NCBI GenBank assembly: GCA_964474655.1
Contig: CAYYTU010000056.1
Location: forward strand, 1 to 19,544
DNA: 19,544 bases
Reading direction: 5' to 3'
From: CAYYTU01 sp964474655
GTDB taxonomy: Bacteria; Chloroflexota; Anaerolineae; B4-G1
Positions 1 to 8,684 of this stretch are shown one piece after another. Position 1 is the first letter of the stretch. Every line of letters starts with the position of its first letter. The notes below the pieces were generated by a model. It ran no database searches. It was not told where the DNA came from and was given only the letters and a program-made list of their open reading frames with translations. Made by a program: the position numbers and the translations under genes.

Positions 1-66
1 GACTGTAGGCAATCTAATGCGTCTGGGCTACCCTAGAATCGCTTCGTTTGCCTTTTTGGGTGAAGG

Positions 67-95
67 TTGCCAAATAGGTATGCCTATGCTAGAAT
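67..95 (+). promoter_or_regulatory. Sigma70-like promoter upstream of the multidomain glycosidase gene
   Basis: A -35 box TTGCCA (67-72) and a -10 box TAGAAT (90-95) are separated by exactly 17 bases. Transcription would start near 102 and give a leader of about 70 bases before the ATG at 174. A second TAGAAT lies at 34-39 but has no good -35 partner. The rest of 1-66 shows only a weak interrupted inverted repeat (AGGCAA at 7-12, TTGCCT at 48-53) followed by a T run. That could be the end of a terminator for a gene outside the window. Confidence 0.6.
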
Positions 96-173
96 ACGCG
101 CCGTTCGCCGATCAGTTAATCAGCGAAGATTTGTTTCTGAGCCCTGAGACACAATCTTCTTTGAGGAGGTTTT

Positions 174-3100
174 ATGGATCATCCGGCATCTGAGAACCAA
201 GCTGGCGCTCCAGTCGGGGAGCAAGCCGCATCGTACGATCTTTCGGTTGAAGACCTCGACCTTCCTACTCGGGCCCAGAAGGCGTTGCTTGATGGTGGAA
301 TCGATACCGTGGGCAAGGCGTTGGACGCTCTTAAAGCGGAAGAGGATTTGCTGACGCTAAAAGGCTTCGGCTCTCAATCGTTGAACCATCTCAAGGAGCA
401 GCTGGAATCTCGCGGTTTTGACCTTGCGGATGGAGCAGAATTGAGAGCGAGGCCCAACGAGGCGAAAGCGTCAGGGGCAGAGGAGCCGGAAGGCGAGGCG
501 ACTGAGGGAGGGACGTCAGAGGAGATTGAGGGAGCAGGAGAAACCTCCGAGGATGAAGAAGGCTCTCCCGAACCATCGTTGGCAGCAGGATCAACAGCGG
601 CATCTGCGACAGAGACAACAGACGAGACGGATGAAACAGAGAAGACGGAGGAAGCGGGCGAGGCGCTGTCCCCAGCTGCCTCGGCCGGTGAGGCCGCCGA
701 AGTAGAAGCGGATGCCGGTCCATCGCTTGGTCAGCGAATCGGCGCTGTTTTGGCGCAGGTGGGCCTTGGACGCTTGATGTACGCCGTGCTCGCTTTGTTG
801 TTGTTGGTGATTCTTTTCGTGCCTCCTTTCTCGCTCCTGCGACGAATGGGTCTCATCGGCTATACCACGCTCAACGCAGCCAACAGCCTCGTCAGCCACG
901 ACGATGGCCTGACGGTGCAGGTTGATCCAGAGAACTTTGAGGGCCGTCTGCGGGTGCAGCTGGACGCTGTGCCGCGCCTGGAATTTCTGGAGGGTTCGGC
1001 CGGTCGCTCGCTGCGAAAGGCCGTCGAGGCGCTGCCCTCTCATTTGGAAGTCAAGAGTCCCTATTATACGATCCAATCGCGGGGCAAGTCCTCACAACCG
1101 GTGATGATCGATGTCGTGATGCCCAACAACGCCGAGCCGTGGCAGACGCTCGATCTCTGCACCTGGGACGGCGAGGATTGGATCTGGCTCGGCAGCGAGC
1201 TCCACGTCGAGAAGCCTGAGGAGGAGTTCATTCGCGCGCAGGTGACCGAGATGCCGGTGTCGGTAGTCGTGGCTCAGACGGATTCTCTTACTTCGACCGT
1301 TTCGGCTTCGGTGGCGCCAGATGCGGTTTTGGATGGTATGTCTGTCTTCGATCATCTCAACCCCACCGGGCTGCTGCTGGGCACGATGGGCGGGTTTGCC
1401 GGGCAGCCGGTTGGCCTGCCGCAGCCGGGCGAGGGAGCGGACTACGAGCTGCTGCCTGTGCTGCGCAACTGGGCCCCGGGCAAGAGCACTAACATCGGGC
1501 TACTGACCGATCTGCTGGAGGATGCTGAGGTCCGCGCGGCTCACATCGCTAACATCATCAGCCTCTGCAAAGAGAACAATTTTGCTGGCATTGAGATCGA
1601 CTATCGGGGCTTGACCGCCGAGCAAGGTGATGCGTACACTGCTTTTATAGAGGACTTGGCCGCGGCGCTCCACGCCGAGGGGCTCCAGCTCTCGGTCATC
1701 GTCGAGCGCCCGACGTTTATCGATGAGACGTGGGACACGGGGAGTTATGACTGGAAGGCTCTCGGTGCGGCGGCCGATGCGCTCAAGGTCCCTTTCCCTG
1801 CTGAACCCACGGCCTACGAGGAGGGTGGCGAGGCCGAGAGCCTGCTAGACTGGGCCACGGCCCAGGTGCCGCGTCATAAACTCCACATGTTGGTCTCCTC
1901 GTTGAGTGCTATGCAGGCCAGTGAGGATATCCGCTACGTATCGCTGGAACAAGCGTTAGCGCCGTTTGGGGAAGTAACCGCCCTCACCGATCTCGACCAA
2001 GTCGAGCCAAACACCAGAGTCAAGTTCGGCCTCGCCGGGTCATTGTTAGGCATCGCCCCTCAAGACGCCACAGGCACGTATCAGCTGGAATACCAGTCTG
2101 AAGGAGAAACCCACACCGTCTGGCCAGGCACGCCGGACTGCCTGGACGCTAAGATGCGCTGGGCCCGCGACTACAACCTGGGTGGCGTGAGCGTGGCGGA
2201 TGCGCTCGACCCGGGCAACGCCGATGGAATCTTGGACGCGGTGCGATCTTATAAAGCCGATGGCGCCGCGGTCGAGAGCCAGAATTTAGAGGTCTCCTGG
2301 ACTGTCGCTCAGGAGGATACGGTTCTCGATCAGCGTATGTCACCGCTGACCGATCCAGCGTATACCTGGACGGCGCCGGAGGTGAGCGGCACTTATAACG
2401 TTCGCGCATCCATCAATGGCTTCGACCACGGCTCGGTTATGGTCAATGTGCGGGATCCAGAGCCGGAGGAGACCGAGCCTTTGACCGAGACGGAGACGAT
2501 CACAGACACCGAGTCCGTCACAGAGACCGAGGAGGCCGAGCGAGAAGGTCTCAGCGCTGTCTATGTCGCCGACGTCACCATCCCCGATAACACCCAGCTC
2601 GAAAACGGCGAGGCCTTCGAGAAGACCTGGCGGGTGAGGAATAACGGTACGGAGGATTGGCCTGAGGATACTGTGTTGGCCTTCTTCGACGGAGATCAGA
2701 TGGGAGCGCCGGATAGCGTGGAGGTCGGTACCGTCGAGCCCGGGGGCCAGATTGAGCTCACGGTCCCGATGGAGGCTCCCGAGGAGCCGGGGCGGTATCA
2801 GGCCACCTGGCGCATGAAGACGGCCGATGGCTTCTTCGGCGGCAATTTGACGGTGCTGATTCAGGCCGGCGAGGTCGAGGAAGAGAACGGAGGCAGCGCT
2901 CAGCCCCCCGATGCGCCCCCGCCGTCCGGTGGCGGCGCGTTCGAGCTGGGCGCTCACATCACCAGTGGCAGTCTTCCCTATGCTGGTCAAATGCGTCAAG
3001 CCGGTATGACTTGGGTGAAGGAGCAAGTGCACTACAGATCGGGTGCCTCGGGCCTGATCGCCAATGCCCACGCCAACGGCTTCAAGGTTCAGTTGAGCGC

Positions 3101-3857
3101 CATAGGGGGCGCGGCTATGGTCACCGAGCCCGGGTTTGAAGAGAATTACGCCAGTTGGGTGGCCGATCTGGCAGCGGCCGGCGCCGACGCCATTGAGGTT
3201 TGGAACGAGCCGAACATCGACCGCGAGTGGCAGGCTGGTCACATCAGCCCCCAGGCTTACACGGACCTTTTGTGCACGGCCTACGCTGCTATCAAGAACG
3301 CCAATCCCAACACGGCCGTCATCAGTGCCGCGCCTTCGCCGACGGGGTTCTTCGGCGGTTGCAGCGCCGACGGTTGCGATGATCAGCCCTGGCTGCAAGG
3401 TCTGGTCAATGCCGGAGCTGCCCAGTGTATGGACTACATCGGTGCGCACCATAACTCCGGAGCCACGTCGCCTTCGGCCAGCAGCGGGCATCCGGCCGAC
3501 GCTAGCGGAGGGCACCATTCCTGGTACTTCCTGCCCCAGACCCGGCTTTATTACAATATCTTCGGCGGCGCGCGCAAGATATTCTACACCGAGATGGGTT
3601 ATGCCTCGCAGGAAGGTCTTCCCACTTTCTCCGATGATTTCGCCTGGGCACGTGGGATCGATAACGCCAAGCAAGCGGCCTGGCTTCAGGAGGCAGCGCA
3701 GTTGAGTATCAATACCGGGATGGTGCGTTGTATCATCATCTGGAACGTGGGCCGGAGTCGCTACGGGTATGACCCTCAGGATGGCTACAACATCATCCGG
3801 CCCGACGGCAGTTGTCCGGCCTGTGACGCGTTGGGCAACGTGCTGGGTGCGCGGTAG
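174..3857 (+). CDS. Membrane-anchored multidomain protein: RNAP alpha-CTD-like, GH18-like, NBR1 Ig-like and GH39-like domains
   Basis: Probable cell-surface glycan-active or glycan-binding protein of 1227 residues. The start is fixed by GAGGAGGT at 163-170. Residues about 22-84 closely resemble the C-terminal domain of RNA polymerase alpha; R33, G66 and S69 match its DNA-contact positions, while others differ. A Glu/Thr/Ser-rich linker (about 90-185) leads to one membrane segment (about 200-222), so the N-terminus should be cytoplasmic. A beta-rich region (about 225-385) precedes a GH18-like barrel (about 390-710). At its active-site strand the protein reads IEIDYRGL (473-480), with Arg where GH18 enzymes have the catalytic Glu. 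An Ig-like segment and a Thr/Glu linker follow, then an NBR1-type Ig-like domain (about 795-900). The last 300 residues form a GH39-like barrel with WNEPN (acid/base E1012) and TEMGY (nucleophile E1140). Domain names rest on motif recognition. The substrate is unknown. Confidence 0.85.
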   Translation: MDHPASENQAGAPVGEQAASYDLSVEDLDLPTRAQKALLDGGIDTVGKALDALKAEEDLLTLKGFGSQSLNHLKEQLESRGFDLADGAELRARPNEAKASGAEEPEGEATEGGTSEEIEGAGETSEDEEGSPEPSLAAGSTAASATETTDETDETEKTEEAGEALSPAASAGEAAEVEADAGPSLGQRIGAVLAQVGLGRLMYAVLALLLLVILFVPPFSLLRRMGLIGYTTLNAANSLVSHDDGLTVQVDPENFEGRLRVQLDAVPRLEFLEGSAGRSLRKAVEALPSHLEVKSPYYTIQSRGKSSQPVMIDVVMPNNAEPWQTLDLCTWDGEDWIWLGSELHVEKPEEEFIRAQVTEMPVSVVVAQTDSLTSTVSASVAPDAVLDGMSVFDHLNPTGLLLGTMGGFAGQPVGLPQPGEGADYELLPVLRNWAPGKSTNIGLLTDLLEDAEVRAAHIANIISLCKENNFAGIEIDYRGLTAEQGDAYTAFIEDLAAALHAEGLQLSVIVERPTFIDETWDTGSYDWKALGAAADALKVPFPAEPTAYEEGGEAESLLDWATAQVPRHKLHMLVSSLSAMQASEDIRYVSLEQALAPFGEVTALTDLDQVEPNTRVKFGLAGSLLGIAPQDATGTYQLEYQSEGETHTVWPGTPDCLDAKMRWARDYNLGGVSVADALDPGNADGILDAVRSYKADGAAVESQNLEVSWTVAQEDTVLDQRMSPLTDPAYTWTAPEVSGTYNVRASINGFDHGSVMVNVRDPEPEETEPLTETETITDTESVTETEEAEREGLSAVYVADVTIPDNTQLENGEAFEKTWRVRNNGTEDWPEDTVLAFFDGDQMGAPDSVEVGTVEPGGQIELTVPMEAPEEPGRYQATWRMKTADGFFGGNLTVLIQAGEVEEENGGSAQPPDAPPPSGGGAFELGAHITSGSLPYAGQMRQAGMTWVKEQVHYRSGASGLIANAHANGFKVQLSAIGGAAMVTEPGFEENYASWVADLAAAGADAIEVWNEPNIDREWQAGHISPQAYTDLLCTAYAAIKNANPNTAVISAAPSPTGFFGGCSADGCDDQPWLQGLVNAGAAQCMDYIGAHHNSGATSPSASSGHPADASGGHHSWYFLPQTRLYYNIFGGARKIFYTEMGYASQEGLPTFSDDFAWARGIDNAKQAAWLQEAAQLSINTGMVRCIIIWNVGRSRYGYDPQDGYNIIRPDGSCPACDALGNVLGAR

Positions 3858-3917
3858 TGAACGAACAGCGTGGGTTTGAGTGGTAGGCGTACGGACGCAT
3901 CGATATATGCGCGAATC

Positions 3918-4056
3918 TAAGGCAGGGGCAGCGAGGCGCACCAAGCCCCGTTGAGCATACCAGCGGGCTGACCGGTCTGCCGGTGATTGGAGCCGGTCGC
4001 CGTGCCGCTGGGCCCTGCCTTAACTACATAGGGTTCGGCTCTAGCCGGGCCCTTTT
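3918..4056 (+). promoter_or_regulatory. Candidate cis-regulatory structured RNA (three-way junction plus terminator)
   Basis: The 3858-4075 gap folds on paper into a compact three-way junction. P1a is ten perfect pairs (3918-3927 with 4013-4022). P1b is CAGCG/CGCTG (3929-3933 with 4006-4010) and P1c is GCAC/GTGC (3938-3941 with 4002-4005). P2 is AGCCC/GGGCT (3944-3948 with 3965-3969) and P3 is GACCGG/CCGGTC (3970-3975 with 3993-3998), directly abutting P2. Nine bases later comes an intrinsic terminator (4031-4056), then the ribosome binding site of the next gene. GGGCCC occurs in the 3' strand of P1 (4010-4015) and in the 3' arm of the terminator (4047-4052). Being self-complementary, the two copies could pair and break both stems, as in a transcriptional riboswitch. 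I do not recognise the class. It may instead be only a complex 3' end of the upstream mRNA. Confidence 0.5.
4031..4056 (+). terminator. Intrinsic terminator in the leader of the second glycosidase gene
   Basis: A nine-pair stem, GGGTTCGGC (4031-4039) with GCCGGGCCC (4044-4052), includes two G-T wobbles. It has a TCTA loop and is followed by TTTT (4053-4056). It ends only 19 bases before the ATG at 4076. It could therefore either end the upstream transcript or attenuate the downstream one. Confidence 0.6.
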
Positions 4057-4075
4057 GCCTGTAAGGAGGTCACGA

Positions 4076-5425
4076 ATGGCTGGCAATCGAAACTTGAGCA
4101 GCAAGCGATTCTACGTCGCCATCGCTGCCTGGCTCGTCCTCGTCATCGTAGGAGGTCTTTGCACCTGGTATGGCTGGTTTGGAGCCGATAGAGCCAGCAA
4201 GCAGGAAACAGATGGCGCTACTCCATCCCTTGATCTGACGGCCACGGCGGTTGCCCAGGCAGAAGAGACACAGCCAACCGCCATCCCGCCGACGCCTGCC
4301 GAATCTACAACATCCTCTACGCCCGTGTCCACTCCTCTTGGTGAGGATGTAGAAGGGGAGTTTGGTTATGGTATCGCTGGCAACTTTGTGGGCGGCGGCG
4401 ATCCGGGCTACTGGATAGGACAGGTCGAGAGCCTGGGATTGGGCTGGGTCAAGCAGCAGGTGCGCTGGAAAGACTTCTCCCCAGCGCCGGATGAAGTGGA
4501 TTGGAGCGGTTTTGATGCGGTGGTGGAGGAAGCGAATCGACGCGATATCAAGGTGATGTTCAGCGTCGTCGATGCTCCCGACTGGGCGCGCAGCTACACG
4601 GACGAGAATCCCGAAGGCGCGCCCCCCGATGATCTGACAGTGTTTGCGGATTTCCTCGGTCAGATGGTTGATCGTTATCAGGGGCGTCTCCACGCCATCG
4701 AGGTTTGGAACGAGCAGAACCTGGATCGGGAGTGGGATACGCCAGAAGGCGTCGATGCAGAAGCGTACGTGGAGATGCTGCAGGTGGCCTATCAAGCGAT
4801 CAAGAGCCAGGATCCGGACATTATCGTCATCAGCGGGGCACTCTCTCCGACCGCCGGTCGGCAGACCGATCCCGATAACCCTGATCGTGTGATCTGGATG
4901 GACGACTTCGATTATATGGATCAGATGATCGACGCCGGGCTTCTCGACTACTGTGACTGCGTGGGCGCTCATCACAACGGCATCAATATGCCGCCTAACG
5001 TAGAATGGGACGAGGGCTATGACAATCCGGACGCGCAGTTTCGCGGGCCTTTCGACGACCCCCATCACAGCTGGTCTTTCAAGTCGACTCTGTGGGGTTA
5101 CCACGAGCGTATTCAGGAGGCCGGTGGCGATACGCCGCTGTGCGTTACCGAGTTCGGCTGGGCTACTGCGGAGGGATTCGACGGCCATCCGCCTGGCTTC
5201 GAGTTTGCTTTAGATAACAGTCTGCAGGATCAGGCCGAGTGGAACGTCCAGGCCTTCAAGCTGATGCGAAAGTGGGGCTTCGTCCGGATGGCTTTCCTTT
5301 GGAACCTGAACTACTCCCAGCTGGGCTGGGGCCCCGAGGATCCCAATGCACCTTACGCTATCATCGACTTCAACGGCGCTGGGCGTCCGGCTTTCGGCGC
5401 TATCGGCACAATGGACAAACCCTAG
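4076..5425 (+). CDS. Membrane-anchored GH39-like glycoside hydrolase
   Basis: Predicted extracellular retaining glycosidase of the (beta/alpha)8 GH-A clan, 449 residues. The ATG at 4076 is preferred because TAAGGAGGT lies at 4062-4070; an in-frame start at 3983 would lie inside the structured leader. A single N-terminal membrane segment (about 10-33) is followed by a Thr/Pro/Ser-rich stalk (to about 90) and the catalytic domain. It carries IEVWNEQN with the presumed acid/base E213 and CVTEFGWAT with the presumed nucleophile E359, plus the GAHHN and HHSW motifs shared with the C-terminal domain of the 174-3857 protein. The NEQN variant replaces the usual NEPN. Substrate is unknown; related GH39-like proteins act on exopolysaccharide or plant glycans. 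It is the first gene of a tight cluster that continues to rnz. Confidence 0.85.
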   Translation: MAGNRNLSSKRFYVAIAAWLVLVIVGGLCTWYGWFGADRASKQETDGATPSLDLTATAVAQAEETQPTAIPPTPAESTTSSTPVSTPLGEDVEGEFGYGIAGNFVGGGDPGYWIGQVESLGLGWVKQQVRWKDFSPAPDEVDWSGFDAVVEEANRRDIKVMFSVVDAPDWARSYTDENPEGAPPDDLTVFADFLGQMVDRYQGRLHAIEVWNEQNLDREWDTPEGVDAEAYVEMLQVAYQAIKSQDPDIIVISGALSPTAGRQTDPDNPDRVIWMDDFDYMDQMIDAGLLDYCDCVGAHHNGINMPPNVEWDEGYDNPDAQFRGPFDDPHHSWSFKSTLWGYHERIQEAGGDTPLCVTEFGWATAEGFDGHPPGFEFALDNSLQDQAEWNVQAFKLMRKWGFVRMAFLWNLNYSQLGWGPEDPNAPYAIIDFNGAGRPAFGAIGTMDKP

Positions 5426-5452
5426 TGACTGACTTGGCATACAACAGTGTAG

Positions 5453-6664
5453 ATGGCTAACCATATCTCAATCCCGCCCCGCTGGTCCCGGCCGATCGGC
5501 CTGGTGATTCTGGTGTTGGGCCTGGTCTTCACCCTGGGGCTTGGGGTCTGGAGGTTCGATCTTGCCGTGTGGCCCTCTTTGCCCTCTCCCACGCCCTCTC
5601 CCACGCCCCCGCCGACGGCGACCTCCTGGACACGTAAGCGCCTGGAATCGCCGGAATATGGGATGCAAGCTTATCTCTGGTGGCATGAGGAAGCTGCGGA
5701 GCGAGACCTGGAGCTGATAAGCAGGGCTGGCTTCGGCTGGGTCAAACAGAACGTGGGCTGGCGTGACATTGAAGGGATCAAGAAGGGGCGGTACGACTGG
5801 TACTTCACCGATCGGATCGTCGACCAGGCCGAGCGGTTTGATTTGAAGGTGCTATTCCGCATCGACAGCGAACCGGTCTGGACGGTGCCGCCGCGCGGGG
5901 ATAGCACCGGGAATGGCCCCCCGGAGGACCCGCAAGACTTGGGCGATTTCTGTCACGCTCTGGCCGAACGGTACCGGGGGCGGGTGGCGGCCTATCAGGT
6001 GTGGAACGAGCCGAACCTGGCCCGCGAGTGGGGCGGTCATCCGCCGGACCCGGCCTTCTACTTGGAGCTGTTGCAAGCCTGCTATGAGGGTATCAAGTCT
6101 GCAGACACGGATGCCCTCGTCATCTCGGCTGGGCTGTCGCCGACGGGCACCGGCCTGCCGGAGGCGATGCCCGATACGGTTTATCTCCGAGAGATGTACG
6201 AGGCCAGCGCGGGGCCTTACTTCGACCTGTTGGGCGTCAACGCTCCTGGCTACAAAGCCCCGCCGGAGGTCTCCCCCGAGGAAGCTGCGCATTCACCCGA
6301 ATATGGGCAACAGCAGTTCTTCTGCTTCCGCCACGTTGAGAATATGCGCGATATTATGGTGCACTACGGGGATGGCGACAAACAGATAGCCGTGCTGGAG
6401 ATGGGATGGACCACGGATCCGCGCCCCGATTCGCCCTACCACTGGCACGCCGTCACGCCGGAGCAACAGGCCGACTATCTGGTGCGGGCGCTCCAGTATG
6501 CCGACGAACATTGGGACCCGTGGATTGGGTTAATGACCGTGCTTTCCATCGCGGACCCGGCGTGGACGGAGGAGGACGAGCAGTATTGGTGGGCCATCAC
6601 CGAGCCGGGCTGGCCGGAGACGACGGTGCGTCCGGCCTACGATGCGCTGCGCGAGATGGACTGA
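5453..6664 (+). CDS. Membrane-anchored GH39-like glycoside hydrolase (third paralogue)
   Basis: A 403-residue protein with an N-terminal membrane segment (about 13-33), a Pro/Thr/Ser stalk (about 43-58) and a GH-A clan barrel. VWNEPNLAREW carries the presumed acid/base E186 and VLEMGWTT the presumed nucleophile E316. The opening GFGWVKQNVGWRDI is clearly homologous to GLGWVKQQVRW of the preceding protein, so the two are paralogues. Unlike the other two copies it lacks the GAHHN and HHSW motifs, having GVNAPGY at the first place, so specificity probably differs. The gene starts 27 bp after the upstream stop without a clear Shine-Dalgarno sequence, which suggests translation coupled to the gene before it. 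It is followed after one base by the glycosyltransferase gene. Confidence 0.82.
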   Translation: MANHISIPPRWSRPIGLVILVLGLVFTLGLGVWRFDLAVWPSLPSPTPSPTPPPTATSWTRKRLESPEYGMQAYLWWHEEAAERDLELISRAGFGWVKQNVGWRDIEGIKKGRYDWYFTDRIVDQAERFDLKVLFRIDSEPVWTVPPRGDSTGNGPPEDPQDLGDFCHALAERYRGRVAAYQVWNEPNLAREWGGHPPDPAFYLELLQACYEGIKSADTDALVISAGLSPTGTGLPEAMPDTVYLREMYEASAGPYFDLLGVNAPGYKAPPEVSPEEAAHSPEYGQQQFFCFRHVENMRDIMVHYGDGDKQIAVLEMGWTTDPRPDSPYHWHAVTPEQQADYLVRALQYADEHWDPWIGLMTVLSIADPAWTEEDEQYWWAITEPGWPETTVRPAYDALREMD

Positions 6665-6665
6665 C

Positions 6666-8684
6666 ATGGCGGCCGATGTGCGCCGGGCAGATTTTGCGCC
6701 TTACAACTCATCCCCCCGCCTTGCCGAGTATCTGATTCTCATCGCGCTTCTGCTGTTGGCCACTTTTCTCCGCCTCTACCGGCTGCAAAGGGTGCCGCCG
6801 GGTATCCACGACGACGAGATCATCAATGCAAACCTCGCCGAGCGGCTGTGGGCCGGTATGCCGCTTGCTCCCTCCTACGAAGCCGGGCGCGGAAAACGAG
6901 AGATGCTCTTCTATCTCCTGTTGGGCGCGGGTCGTGCGTTGATCGCCCGCGTACCGTACTGGTTTCGGCTCCCCTCGGTGGCGTCCAGCTTGCTGGCGAT
7001 TGTGCTCGTCTACCGCTTCTCGCGCCGTCGATTCGGTCCGTGGGTAGCGCTGGTCGCTGTGGGCGGATGGGCGGCTAGCTTCTGGCCCCTCTATCTGGGA
7101 CGCGCGGCATTGCGCAGCACGTCGGTACCGGCGTTGGGGGCTGCTATGTCACTGGCTCTCTGGCGCGGGTTGGAAAGTCCTCGGTGGGATAAAAGCGCCA
7201 AGGCCTGGTTTACGCTGGCGGGAATCCTGCTTGGAGCGCTCCAGTACACCTACTCGGTGGCCCGTTTTGTGCCTTTGGTCATTGTGCTCTTTATCGCCTA
7301 TCTGGCCTTGTTCCATCGTGCAAGGTTGGCCCTCCACTGGCGCGGCTTTCTATGCTTGCTGATCGTCGGTGCGCTCGTCGCCGCGCCAGCGGTGATCTAC
7401 ATCGCGACCCATTGGCATCAGCAGCATCGGATTATGGACCTGATGGGGCCGCTGGAGGCGTTACGAGCCGGCGATCCGCTCCCGGTTCTCTCATCCACGG
7501 TGCAGACCTTGGGCATGTTCGTCGTCCGCGGCGATCCTCAGCCGCATTATAACCTGCCGGGCCGACCGGTCTTCGAGCCGGTTGGCGGCATATTATTCCT
7601 CGCCGGAATGTTTCTGGCGCTGCTTGACCTGCGCCGAGCGCCCAATGCCTACATCTTGCTCTGGACGCTGATCCTGATGGCGCCGGGGATGGTGACGCAG
7701 CCGGCGCCTCACTTCACGCGCACTGCCGGGGTACTGGTGACCACGTTCATCTTCCCTGGGCTTGCCGTGCGTTGGCTTGCGGGTAGGCTGGACGGGCGAT
7801 CGGTCCGCTGGCGGGCTATGCTCATCGCTGCGCTCGTTCTTCTGCTCGGCGTGAACGTGGGGTTGACCGGGCGCGATTACTTCCATCGCTGGCCCCAGGT
7901 GAGCGATGTCAGGAACTTTCATCACGCCGGTCTGGCCGAAGCGGCCCGCCACCTGGATCGCTCGCCGGATACGACGCCGATAGCGGCCTGCACGCCCTTC
8001 CTGAATGAGGAACATTTCTTCTGGCGCACGGATCGGCAGGCGTTGCCCTACTTGCTCAACCGCCGCGATCTGGATGTCGGCTGGTACAATTGCTCGGATT
8101 CGCAGCTCGTCCCCCGGGGCGGTCGTTCGGCGCGCTATCTGTTCAGCGAGAATATGGACCTGGCGTCGTTTGTGCCTTCGGGCTGGGCGGAGGAGGCTGA
8201 GACACTGTTCCACTTCCAGGGGGGGCGGCTGATGCGTATGGACGTGGCGGCAGCGCTGGAGCGCTGGCTTTCCGCGTTCGAGCAGCCGGATGAACCAGCG
8301 ACGACGTTCGGCGACGTGATGGCCCAGATAGGCTATCGGGTGTCGCCGCCTCGGCCCGCTGCGGGAGAGAGCGTCGAAGTGCTCACCGCTTGGCGCGTGG
8401 TGGGTGATCTCCCGCCCGATCTGACCATCTTCTTGCATCTGCTTGCCAGTGATGGTACACTCATCGTTCAGGGAGATGCGATGACGGCTCTTTCGGATAC
8501 GCTCCTTCCTGGAGACGTGTTCGTACAGCAGCACACGCTTGAGCTGCCCGCAGAGCTTTCGCCGGGTGAGTATCGGTTGAAAACAGGATTGTATCGGCGT
8601 GACGGCACGCGATTGTCTCTCCCATCGCGCTCGGACGGAAGCTTGATTCTGGCTACACTGGAGATCGGTGATGGTGGTAATTGA
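6666..8684 (+). CDS. GT39/ArnT-type integral membrane glycosyltransferase
   Basis: Likely polyprenyl-phosphate-sugar-dependent transferase of the dolichyl-phosphate-mannose/ArnT superfamily (GT-C fold), adding a sugar to a lipid, glycan or protein on the outer membrane face. The 672-residue protein has a membrane segment near residues 20-38, then the first-loop motif PPGIHDDEIINANL with the paired acidic residues typical of GT-C enzymes. Multiple further hydrophobic segments run to about residue 400. The C-terminal part is soluble and ends in a beta-rich domain (about 550-670). ATG 6666 begins one base after the previous stop; an in-frame ATG at 6642 would overlap it and is the alternative start. 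Its position after two surface glycosidases suggests a shared glycan-building or remodelling pathway. Acceptor and donor cannot be read from the sequence. Confidence 0.8.
   Translation: MAADVRRADFAPYNSSPRLAEYLILIALLLLATFLRLYRLQRVPPGIHDDEIINANLAERLWAGMPLAPSYEAGRGKREMLFYLLLGAGRALIARVPYWFRLPSVASSLLAIVLVYRFSRRRFGPWVALVAVGGWAASFWPLYLGRAALRSTSVPALGAAMSLALWRGLESPRWDKSAKAWFTLAGILLGALQYTYSVARFVPLVIVLFIAYLALFHRARLALHWRGFLCLLIVGALVAAPAVIYIATHWHQQHRIMDLMGPLEALRAGDPLPVLSSTVQTLGMFVVRGDPQPHYNLPGRPVFEPVGGILFLAGMFLALLDLRRAPNAYILLWTLILMAPGMVTQPAPHFTRTAGVLVTTFIFPGLAVRWLAGRLDGRSVRWRAMLIAALVLLLGVNVGLTGRDYFHRWPQVSDVRNFHHAGLAEAARHLDRSPDTTPIAACTPFLNEEHFFWRTDRQALPYLLNRRDLDVGWYNCSDSQLVPRGGRSARYLFSENMDLASFVPSGWAEEAETLFHFQGGRLMRMDVAAALERWLSAFEQPDEPATTFGDVMAQIGYRVSPPRPAAGESVEVLTAWRVVGDLPPDLTIFLHLLASDGTLIVQGDAMTALSDTLLPGDVFVQQHTLELPAELSPGEYRLKTGLYRRDGTRLSLPSRSDGSLILATLEIGDGGN

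Noticed and set aside
2340..3944. A 534-codon open frame on the - strand opposite the first gene
   Set aside because: It is the antisense shadow of a GC-rich gene with clear domains on the + strand. Its translation shows no recognisable motif.
4070..5188. A 372-codon open frame on the - strand opposite the second glycosidase
   Set aside because: It mirrors the codon structure of the + strand gene, which has catalytic motifs. No family signature is visible in the antisense product.
8668..8673. GTG 8668 as the rtcA start
   Set aside because: The ATG at 8671 has better spacing from GGAG and fits the usual RtcA N-terminus. The difference is one residue.
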